This document shows positions 1-4,874 of a DNA stretch of 6,644 nucleotides, piece by piece (the stretch's first letter is position 1; each line of letters opens with the position of its first letter). The notes beneath the pieces are model-generated. The model did no database searches. It was not told where the DNA came from and saw only the letters and a list, made by a program, of their open reading frames with translations. Source of the stretch: an uncultured Micavibrio sp. (GTDB taxonomy: Bacteria > Pseudomonadota > Alphaproteobacteria > Micavibrionales > UBA1664); assembly GCA_937896295.1 (NCBI GenBank), contig CALBME010000101.1, positions 1 through 6,644 on the forward strand, in the 5' to 3' direction. The position numbers and the translations under genes are program-made.

Positions 1-584
1 TTGTACAGGGACGAAAAGAATTTCATCGCCGATTTCTGCGCATCGCCGGTCAGCTTCAGGCCGAAGGCAAGGCTGCGCGCATGGTGGCCCTGGAAACCGG
101 CCGCCGGATCGATCGCGACCTTGATGATTTTTTCCGGGTGCTTCTCGGCCACTTCTTCAATGTCCATGCCGCCTTCGGTCGAAACCATGAAGGTGACGCG
201 CGACGTGGCGCGGTCGAGAACGACCGAGCAGTAATATTCCTTGGCGATGTCGACGCCGTCGGTGACATACAGGCGTTTGACTTCCTTGCCTTCAGGGCCG
301 GTCTGCTTGGTGACCAGAACCTGGTTCATCATCGCTTCTGCCGCGGCCTTGACCTCGGCTTCCGATTTGCACAGGCGCACGCCGCCTTTGCCTTCCGGGT
401 TGTTCTTGAAACGGCCTGCGCCGCGGCCACCCGCATGGATCTGCGATTTGACAACGTAAAGGGGTCCGGGCAGCTGTTTGACTGCGGCGACCGCCTCGGC
501 GACCGACATGGCGGGAATGCCCTTGGGCGTGGCAACGCCGTAACGGGTCAGAAGTTCTTTGGCCTGGTATTCATGGATGTTCAT
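1..584 (-). CDS. sucC: Succinyl-CoA synthetase (ADP-forming) beta subunit, 5' part
   Basis: The beta subunit of succinyl-CoA ligase joins with SucD to convert succinyl-CoA to succinate with formation of ATP or GTP in the cytoplasmic TCA cycle. The gene runs off the left edge, leaving 194 N-terminal codons of a family usually about 390 residues long. The protein begins MNIHEYQAKELL, the classic start of the family. The ATP-grasp nucleotide-binding residues are at the positions known from E. coli: Lys46 and Gly53-Arg54-Gly55 in the stretch VKSQIHAGGRG. A later STEGGMDIEEVAEKHPE block is also typical. The start at 584 is preceded by AAGGGG (591-596), six bases upstream. It lies 83 bp downstream of the HTH gene on the same strand. 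I saw no convincing promoter or terminator in the gap, so co-transcription with that gene is likely. sucD would be expected beyond the left edge. Confidence 0.97.
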   Translation of the reverse strand, partial: MNIHEYQAKELLTRYGVATPKGIPAMSVAEAVAAVKQLPGPLYVVKSQIHAGGRGAGRFKNNPEGKGGVRLCKSEAEVKAAAEAMMNQVLVTKQTGPEGKEVKRLYVTDGVDIAKEYYCSVVLDRATSRVTFMVSTEGGMDIEEVAEKHPEKIIKVAIDPAAGFQGHHARSLAFGLKLTGDAQKSAMKFFSSLY

Positions 585-667
585 AAGGTGCCCCTTGGAG
601 GTTCAAATCGCTGGGCAAAACCTACCATGGGGGACGAAAAATGCAACCGCTGGAAGCGTGTTGTTTT

Positions 668-1786
668 TCAAGCCCTTGGACGTGGCAAACGCTTCTGCTG
701 AAAGCCCGTCCAGGTCACGCTCGCCTGCCCGTTCAGGGTCTCGCGGATCTCCTGCCGCGCCCCCCACATGGTCATCAGCCGGGCGGCCGCTTCGGTGTGC
801 GACCACTCCCTCAGGCATGCGATCTGCTTTTCCATCGTATCGGCCTTGGCCTTCAGGGGGCCAAGCCTGGTCTCCCAGCGCTGCATGCGGGTCTCGAACG
901 CGCTCAGCATCAGGGCGACGGCCCCGTCCTGGCGCAGGGTCCTGTCCCCGATGACGTGGGCCGGGGTGTATCCCCATTTCACCTCGCCCAGAAGCTCCGG
1001 CTCGTTCCGGATGGTCTCGCAGAAAGCCTCCCACGTGAATTCCGGCGACATGGTCTTGGTCTTGTGGGCTCTGTATTTCATCGCCGCGCGGCTGTCGCGC
1101 AGGGCTGCCCACACCTTCGCCGTCATGCCCGACCCGTACAGGCGCAGGACGCAGTCATTGAAATTGCGCATCTCGATATCCGGTTTGGGATGCTCGCTCT
1201 GGCGCTGCAGGTGGGCAGCCTCCTCGTCCTTTTCTTCCAGCAATGTGTTCAGGATTTCTTCCGGCGTTTCCAGCCCGCATTCACCATGCACGTTGCTGAC
1301 CGCAAGGCGCGACAGGTAAACGGTCACAAGGTCCGAATGCGGAAGATGCGCAATTTCGCGCCCCTGATGCATCAGGTCGGTTTCCGCCTCCACGCAATGC
1401 GCCTCCAGCGCCTTCAGCCCCGCGGCGCGGATACGCGGCGTGCTGCCCCGCACTGCCTGACTCAACAATACTTGTATCAGCGCGGCGGGCATCGGCTGGC
1501 TTGGGGTCGCCATTTTTTCCGGCGAAATGGACAGCGCCGCGCAGAATTTCAGGATATGCTCGCTGGCAAGGCCAAGGTAATGCCCGCCTTCAAACGCGTT
1601 ATAGACATGATCGGGCACGCCCATGCGCGCGGCCACGAAGCCCGGTCCCAGCCGGCGGTCGCGCCGCCACACCATGAAGGGGTTCAACCCATCCTCGATC
1701 AAGCCAAGGGGGTCGATATAGGCAACGGGAAGATTGGTGCTGGGCACATAAGCGGACGCTGCCGCTTCGTCTGCCGCAGTTCCCAT
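668..1786 (-). CDS. Uncharacterised protein with N-terminal Cro/C1-type helix-turn-helix
   Basis: This encodes 372 residues that I do not recognise as a named family. Residues about 36-92 read like an XRE (Cro/C1) helix-turn-helix: a PFMVWRRDRRL first helix, VAARMGVPDHVYNAFEGG as the turn and recognition helices, then a closing helix ending in ALSISPEKM, the pattern of 'lg(v/i)s.e.l' in this family. The remainder is mostly charged and probably helical, with an acidic stretch (EEKDEEAAHLQRQ) and a C-terminal part with coiled-coil character at about residues 295-350. There is no signal peptide or membrane segment. In-frame starts exist upstream at 1828 (ATG) and 1864 (TTG), but the TTG is inside the -35 box of a good promoter and only the ATG at 1786 has a well-placed Shine-Dalgarno. 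It sits between mdh and sucC, which are normally adjacent in alphaproteobacteria. A regulatory role on the TCA genes is only a guess from position; a chromosomally resident phage-type regulator is an alternative. Confidence 0.88.
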   Translation of the reverse strand: MGTAADEAAASAYVPSTNLPVAYIDPLGLIEDGLNPFMVWRRDRRLGPGFVAARMGVPDHVYNAFEGGHYLGLASEHILKFCAALSISPEKMATPSQPMPAALIQVLLSQAVRGSTPRIRAAGLKALEAHCVEAETDLMHQGREIAHLPHSDLVTVYLSRLAVSNVHGECGLETPEEILNTLLEEKDEEAAHLQRQSEHPKPDIEMRNFNDCVLRLYGSGMTAKVWAALRDSRAAMKYRAHKTKTMSPEFTWEAFCETIRNEPELLGEVKWGYTPAHVIGDRTLRQDGAVALMLSAFETRMQRWETRLGPLKAKADTMEKQIACLREWSHTEAAARLMTMWGARQEIRETLNGQASVTWTGFQQKRLPRPRA

Positions 1787-1790
1787 GAAA

Positions 1791-1797
1791 TCTCCCC
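1791..1797 (-). promoter_or_regulatory. Ribosome binding site deciding the start of the HTH gene
   Basis: GGGGAGA on the minus strand lies four bases before the ATG at 1786 (about six from the GGAG core). Neither upstream in-frame start (1828, 1864) has a comparable purine-rich site at proper spacing, which favours the shorter 372-residue protein. Confidence 0.65.
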
Positions 1798-1834
1798 GTA
1801 ACCGCAAAGTCTCACGCTTGCTAGTCATCCATCC

Positions 1835-1864
1835 GGTATAGCCGGACTTTTCAAAAGACGTCAA
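1835..1864 (-). promoter_or_regulatory. Sigma70-type promoter of the HTH gene
   Basis: On the minus strand, TTGACG (1859-1864) matches the -35 consensus at five of six positions. It is followed by an 18-bp spacer and TATACC (1835-1840), four of six for the -10. Transcription would begin near 1828 and leave a leader of about 42 nt before the ATG at 1786. The promoter lies just downstream of the mdh terminator, so the HTH gene, and probably sucC, would be transcribed independently of mdh. Confidence 0.6.
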
Positions 1865-1895
1865 AATTTAAAACGCACTTATCCCGCAACCGCAC

Positions 1896-1926
1896 AAAAA
1901 AGCCGCCGGATCGCCCCGGCGGCTTT
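1896..1926 (-). terminator. Rho-independent terminator of mdh
   Basis: AAAGCCGCCGG (1899-1909) and CCGGCGGCTTT (1916-1926) form a perfect 11-bp GC-rich stem with a six-base loop. Read on the minus strand the stem runs into six Ts (1896-1901). On the plus strand only TTT follows, so the terminator is directional and fits the end of mdh, whose stop is about 67 bp upstream in its own direction. Confidence 0.85.
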
Positions 1927-1963
1927 AAGAAATACAAACCTCGAAAAATGCTGCCATCAATAG

Positions 1964-2001
1964 CAGCGAGCGGACCGGCGAGGCCCCAAATATTAAGCGG
2001 C
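1964..2001 (+). repeat. Short copy (R3) of a dispersed intergenic repeat
   Basis: The head CAGCGAGCGGACCGGCGAG (1964-1982) matches 3037-3055 at 18 of 19 positions. The tail at 1984-2001 matches 3144-3161 at 16 of 18. The copy therefore resembles the long copy R1 with about 88 bp of the middle removed. The tail covers the last codons and the stop of mdh. Confidence 0.7.
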
Positions 2002-2946
2002 TAACTTATCAACCACTTCGACCAGCCCTTTGACGGCATTGACCGAGTGGTCGAACATTTTCTGCTCTTCCGCGTTCAGCTTCACTTCGATGATGCGCTC
2101 GACGCCGCCGGCGCCGATGATGCACGGCACGCCGATATACAGGCCCTTAACGCCGTATTCACCGTTCAGCTTCGCCGCGCACGGCAGGACGCGCTTCTTG
2201 TCCTTGAGGTAGCTTTCCGCCATGGCGATTGCCGAAGACGCTGGGGCATAGAACGCCGAACCGGTTTTCAGCAGGCCGACGATTTCGGCGCCGCCGTCGC
2301 GGGTGCGCTGAACCATCTGGTCCATTTTCTCCTGCGACGTCCACCCCATCTTGACGAGGTCGGGCAAAGGAATGCCCGCGACGGACGAATAACGGACCAG
2401 CGGCACCATCGTGTCACCATGACCGCCCAGGACGAAGGCGCTGACATCTTCGACCGAAACCTTGAACTCTTCGGCCAGGAAGTAACGGAAACGCGCGCTG
2501 TCCAGAACGCCGGCCATGCCGACGACCTTATTGGCCGGGAAACCGGTGGCGCGCTGCATGACTTCGACCATCGCGTCCAGCGGGTTGGTGATGACGATCA
2601 CGAAGGAGTTGGGGGCGTTGGCCTTGATGCCTGCGCCGACCGTGTTGACGATGCCCGTGTTCGTGGCGATCAGGTCGTCGCGGCTCATGCCCGGTTTGCG
2701 CGGAATGCCCGCGGTCACGATAACGACGTCTGCCCCGGCCAGTGCCTCATATCCGTTCGAACCCGAAATCTTGGCGTCGAAACCTTCAACCGGCGATGCC
2801 TCCGCGATATCGAGGCCCTTGCCCTGCGGCACGCCTTCCGCGACGTCGACCAGGACGATGTCGCCCAGTTCTTTGAGGCCGGCCAGCAAAGCCAGCGTTC
2901 CGCCGATTTGACCTGCACCGACCAGACCGATTTTTGCACGTGCCAT
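1993..2946 (-). CDS. mdh: Malate dehydrogenase (NAD-dependent, LDH-like type)
   Basis: This enzyme oxidises malate to oxaloacetate with NAD+ in the cytoplasmic TCA cycle. The 317-residue product has the family's normal length and all expected residues. The Rossmann glycine motif is G10-A-G12-Q-I-G15, and Asp34 at the end of the second beta strand indicates NAD rather than NADP. The substrate arginines are R83 and R89 in the mobile-loop motif GIPRKPGMSRDDL. N121 lies in ITNPLD, followed by D149 and R152 (VLDSARFR) and the catalytic His176 in GGHGDTMVPL. Arg at position 83, where lactate dehydrogenases carry Gln, supports malate as substrate. The ATG at 2946 has AGGGAG (2956-2961) nine bases upstream. 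It lies in the same direction as sucC but is separated from it by a terminator and the HTH gene. The last codons fall inside repeat R3. Confidence 0.97.
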   Translation of the reverse strand: MARAKIGLVGAGQIGGTLALLAGLKELGDIVLVDVAEGVPQGKGLDIAEASPVEGFDAKISGSNGYEALAGADVVIVTAGIPRKPGMSRDDLIATNTGIVNTVGAGIKANAPNSFVIVITNPLDAMVEVMQRATGFPANKVVGMAGVLDSARFRYFLAEEFKVSVEDVSAFVLGGHGDTMVPLVRYSSVAGIPLPDLVKMGWTSQEKMDQMVQRTRDGGAEIVGLLKTGSAFYAPASSAIAMAESYLKDKKRVLPCAAKLNGEYGVKGLYIGVPCIIGAGGVERIIEVKLNAEEQKMFDHSVNAVKGLVEVVDKLAA

Positions 2947-2981
2947 TTTTCAGTACTCCCTTATGGTTTTTTTGCATTGCG

Positions 2982-3010
2982 AAATTAGGCCGGATTCACG
3001 GGGTACACAA
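2982..3010 (-). promoter_or_regulatory. Candidate mdh promoter
   Basis: On the minus strand, TTGTGT (3005-3010), a 17-bp spacer and TAATTT (2982-2987) are correctly spaced. They would give a leader of about 28 nt that includes the mdh ribosome binding site. Both boxes are only partial matches, so this is tentative. Confidence 0.3.
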
Positions 3011-3036
3011 CCCCCTGCCACTCCTGACCAACAGGT

Positions 3037-3161
3037 CAGCGAGCCGACCGGCGAGCCGCGAGCTTATGCGAGCGAAGGGGGAGCGAGTGGCCGGTCAGCA
3101 AAGCGCTTGTCGCTTTGCGCCAAGCTGACGAGTGGGGCTTGGCCCCCACATATCAAGCGGC
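3037..3161 (+). repeat. Long copy (R1) of a dispersed structured intergenic repeat
   Basis: This fills much of the 206-bp gap between the ankyrin gene and mdh. Its first 41 bases (to 3077) align with 4568-4609 of copy R2, and the first 24 bases differ at one position only. Inside are four direct GCGAGC hexamers and two clean hairpins: GCAAAGCG/CGCTTTGC (3098-3105 with 3111-3118, loop CTTGT) and GTGGGG/CCCCAC (3132-3137 with 3144-3149). GACCGGC and GCCGGTC at 3047-3053 and 3090-3096 can pair over a longer range. Just outside lies CTGACC-AACA-GGTCAG (3024-3039). The right end covers the stop codon of the ankyrin-type gene. No transposase or long open frame is linked to it. Confidence 0.75.
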
Positions 3162-3383
3162 CTTTTTAACGGCTGCCGTCATCAGGCGCTGCATATCGGC
3201 GGCGGCCTGCAGGGTTTTATAGGCATCCTGATGGCCGTGCTGAATGGCCATGTGAATGGCGTTCTGGCCGAAATCATCGCACAGCAGAACATCCGCGCCC
3301 TGTACCACCGCAATACGGATGCCATGGCAGTCGCCGCGCTTGGCCGCGTTCCACAACATGGTCTGCATATCGATTGTGTTCAT
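3153..3383 (-). CDS. Small single-ankyrin-repeat protein
   Basis: This encodes 76 residues. The segment from LWNAAKRGD through GADVLLCDDFGQNAIHMAIQHGHQDAYKTL follows the ankyrin consensus (A..G....v..ll..GAdv...d..G.t.lh.A...GH.d....L), giving about one and a half repeats, probably a small protein-binding scaffold. There is no signal peptide or membrane segment. The ATG at 3383 has no convincing Shine-Dalgarno. A promoter-like pair just upstream would start transcription almost at this codon, so the message may be leaderless. An in-frame TTG at 3392 and an ATG at 3359 are alternatives. It is transcribed alone, with a gap of 114 bp from the S49 peptidase stop. The last codons and stop lie in repeat R1. 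It could be the remnant of a longer ankyrin protein, but the repeat register is intact. Confidence 0.72.
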   Translation of the reverse strand: MNTIDMQTMLWNAAKRGDCHGIRIAVVQGADVLLCDDFGQNAIHMAIQHGHQDAYKTLQAAADMQRLMTAAVKKAA

Positions 3384-3390
3384 GACCCGC

Positions 3391-3420
3391 AAATTAAGGA
3401 AAACCTGTGGCAGACGTCAA
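3391..3420 (-). promoter_or_regulatory. Candidate promoter of the ankyrin-repeat gene
   Basis: On the minus strand, TTGACG (3415-3420), an 18-bp spacer and TAATTT (3391-3396) form a plausible sigma70 promoter. Its start site would fall at about 3384, directly at the ATG at 3383, which explains the missing ribosome binding site. Confidence 0.45.
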
Positions 3421-3497
3421 GTTTTGTCGAAACAACCGCTTCAATTCTTTGAAAATTCAGGAATTTTTTCCCTGCAGGGCGTAAGTCCGGCACAGGT

Positions 3498-4346
3498 TTA
3501 AAGCCCGTACCGGCTCCATTCACTGCGGTCTTCCACGGCGGCCAAAGCCTGCACCACCAGGTCTTCACGCGGGCCTTTGGTGTTCAGAAGCGACTGAAGA
3601 AACGGCTTCTCCAGCGCGAATTCCATCAGGCGCACCTTCTCGCCGTATTTTTCGTGATAAACGCCGCGCACATCGCCCTCGGCATCGGCCAGTCCCGCCT
3701 GCACCCCGCCTGCGCCGGTCCATATCTGGCCTTCGAACAGGTCGGCGTCAGTTCCTTTCAGGCGGGCGCCGCGGCGCTCCTTCACCCATGCGATGAACTG
3801 CGCGTGAATTTCGTCCTGCAACTGGCGCAGGCGTGTGACGTCTTGCGCCTTTTCCGGCAGGAACGGATCCAGCATCGATTTGGAATGACCGGCGGTGTAG
3901 ACGCGGCGGTGAATTTTGTGTTTTTCGATGAAATCTTCGAAACCGAAACCGGCGGCGATCACGCCGATCGATCCGACCAGCGACGACGGCTGCACATAGA
4001 TTTTATCGGCGGCGCAGGCCAGCCAGTATCCGCCCGATGCGGCCACGTCTTCGACGAAGGCGGTGACGGGCATTTTCTTTTCCTGCGCGCATTGACGGAT
4101 CAGACCCGCCAGCAGCGATGCCTGCGCGGGCGCACCGCCCGGGCTGTTGATGACGACGGCGACCTCGCGCACGTCTTTGACCGCAAAGGCACGCTCGATC
4201 AGCTCTGCATATTTTGCATACGATAATCCACCCTTGCGCATGGCCTGATCGGCCAGCACCCCGGACAGGCGGACAACCGCCACTTTGGGACGCTGGGTCA
4301 TAAAATCGCCGATAAACGGCATGTCGGCCAGAAAGTCTTGGATCAT
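3498..4346 (-). CDS. S49 family serine peptidase (SppA/SohB-like)
   Basis: Members of peptidase family S49 use a Ser-Lys dyad and are best known for degrading cleaved signal peptides. The 282-residue protein shows the oxyanion motif INSPGG (66-71), the nucleophile Ser104 in AASGGYW, the following block LVGSIGV (123-129) and the expected Lys156 in GHSKSMLDPF, so it should be catalytically competent. The length fits single-domain S49 enzymes rather than the fused ~67-kDa SppA. I see no hydrophobic N-terminal anchor, so the enzyme looks soluble and cytoplasmic, unlike SohB or SppA of E. coli. The ATG at 4346 has only a weak ribosome binding site (AAGG about nine bases upstream). It is divergent from the first small lipoprotein gene with 66 bp between starts. 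Its exact substrate cannot be inferred. Confidence 0.93.
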   Translation of the reverse strand: MIQDFLADMPFIGDFMTQRPKVAVVRLSGVLADQAMRKGGLSYAKYAELIERAFAVKDVREVAVVINSPGGAPAQASLLAGLIRQCAQEKKMPVTAFVEDVAASGGYWLACAADKIYVQPSSLVGSIGVIAAGFGFEDFIEKHKIHRRVYTAGHSKSMLDPFLPEKAQDVTRLRQLQDEIHAQFIAWVKERRGARLKGTDADLFEGQIWTGAGGVQAGLADAEGDVRGVYHEKYGEKVRLMEFALEKPFLQSLLNTKGPREDLVVQALAAVEDRSEWSRYGL

Positions 4347-4412
4347 GCCCCATGACCTTAGCAGCTGGCATGGCTTTTGCTAGAGTGAGATTCGTATAAA
4401 GCAAGATCCGCC

Positions 4413-4559
4413 ATGAAAATCATCGTCCAGCTATCCCTCGCCCTTTTGACCTTCCTTGTTTTCTCCGCCTGCGCCAACACGCGCTACGGAATTCAGCAGG
4501 ACGCCCGCCGCGCGGGTGAAAAAACCCAGGAAATCGGTCAGATATTAACGACTCCTTGA
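4413..4559 (+). CDS. Small entericidin-like lipoprotein (first of a pair)
   Basis: This encodes 48 residues. MKIIVQLSLALLTFLVFSAC is a type II lipoprotein signal, with the lipid-modified Cys at residue 20; Phe at position -3 is unusual for a lipobox. The mature part, ANTRYGIQQDARRAGEKT and the next residues, resembles entericidins (CNTxxGxGeDixxxGxxI): NTR, a glycine, an acidic residue, then AGEKTQEIG. Entericidins are tiny outer-membrane lipoproteins; EcnA and EcnB of E. coli were described as antidote and toxin. A TATAAA (4395-4400) lies 12 bp before the ATG with no clear -35 box, and no strong Shine-Dalgarno is visible. Repeat R2 starts nine bases after the stop. Assignment rests on the signal peptide and the short motif, so a generic small lipoprotein is the alternative. 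Confidence 0.75.
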   Translation: MKIIVQLSLALLTFLVFSACANTRYGIQQDARRAGEKTQEIGQILTTP

Positions 4560-4567
4560 ATCACCAG

Positions 4568-4663
4568 CAGCGAGCCGACGGGCGAGCCGCGCGGCTTATC
4601 CGCGCGAAGCCAAAGTTTTACGCAGTAAAACGGTCCGGCGTCTGAGGGCCCATATTGGGGTCC
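4568..4663 (+). repeat. Second long copy (R2) of the dispersed structured repeat
   Basis: This lies between the two lipoprotein genes. The head at 4568-4609 aligns with 3037-3077 of R1. Three hairpins follow in order: CGCGCGG/CCGCGCG (4588-4594 with 4600-4606, loop CTTAT), GTTTTAC/GTAAAAC (4615-4621 with 4625-4631, loop GCA) and GGGCCC/GGGTCC with one G-U pair (4646-4651 with 4658-4663). The loop CTTAT and the closing GCGAAG are shared with R1, while the second and third stems have different sequence in the same order. Confidence 0.75.
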
Positions 4664-4677
4664 ACTCCGTAATATCC

Positions 4678-4702
4678 GGAACTTTTTAGCGGCCTATACG
4701 TT
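4678..4702 (+). promoter_or_regulatory. EcfG-type general stress promoter
   Basis: GGAAC (4678-4682), a 16-bp spacer and CGTT (4699-4702) match exactly the consensus GGAAC-N16/17-CGTT known for the alphaproteobacterial general stress sigma factor EcfG. It lies 28 bp before the start of the second lipoprotein gene, giving a short leader with a good ribosome binding site. A TATACG overlaps it at 4695-4700 but has no matching -35 box. Confidence 0.7.
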
Positions 4703-4730
4703 TTCTTCTTACCAACCCGGAGAAGAACCA

Positions 4731-4865
4731 ATGAAACGTATCCTGACCCTCGCCTTGCTTGCCATCGTCACCGTCACGTCCCTGACTGCCTGCCAGAACA
4801 CCTGGCACGGCGCCGGTAAAGACGTCGAAAACGTCGGCGAAAAAATGCAGGACCCGAGCCGCTAA
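4731..4865 (+). CDS. Entericidin A/B family lipoprotein
   Basis: This encodes 44 residues: a basic start (MKR), a hydrophobic core and a canonical lipobox L-T-A-C with the lipidated Cys at 21. The mature peptide is CQNTWHGAGKDVENVGEKM followed by a few residues. This is the entericidin pattern NT..G.G.D(v/i)...G..., and the length matches EcnA and EcnB (about 41-48). The product should be processed by Lgt, signal peptidase II and Lnt and be held in the envelope. GGAG (4719-4722) eight bases before the ATG is a good ribosome binding site. Expression is probably tied to the general stress response through the promoter at 4678-4702, parallel to the RpoS control known for E. coli ecnB. Its stop lies nine bases from the converging methyltransferase stop. 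Toxin or antidote function is not proven for most family members. Confidence 0.88.
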   Translation: MKRILTLALLAIVTVTSLTACQNTWHGAGKDVENVGEKMQDPSR

Positions 4866-4874
4866 GGCTTGGCG

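Noticed and set aside
641..1801. A 386-codon open frame on the plus strand opposite the HTH gene
   Set aside because: It is a GC-driven mirror of the minus-strand gene: it lacks recognisable domains and is rich in His, Arg and Gln. The minus-strand frame has an HTH, a ribosome binding site and a promoter.
2047..2988. A 313-codon plus-strand open frame opposite mdh
   Set aside because: The minus strand encodes an unmistakable, full-length malate dehydrogenase; the other frame has no family features.
2963..3169. Short plus-strand frames crossing repeat R1 (reading SEPTGEPRAYASEGG)
   Set aside because: The same peptide-like reading (SEPTGEPRAY) occurs at R2 because the DNA is repeated. There is no ribosome binding site or gene-like context, so it is a by-product of the repeat.
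3452..3479. AT-rich inverted repeat (AAAATTC/GAATTTT) plus the palindrome CCCTGCAGGG as a terminator for the S49 gene
   Set aside because: The T run follows the stem only on the plus strand, where no gene ends, and the stem is AT-rich with a two-base loop; the palindrome has no T tract on the minus strand.
3654..4226. A 190-codon plus-strand open frame opposite the S49 peptidase
   Set aside because: The peptidase frame carries the catalytic motifs; the opposite frame is compositional shadow.
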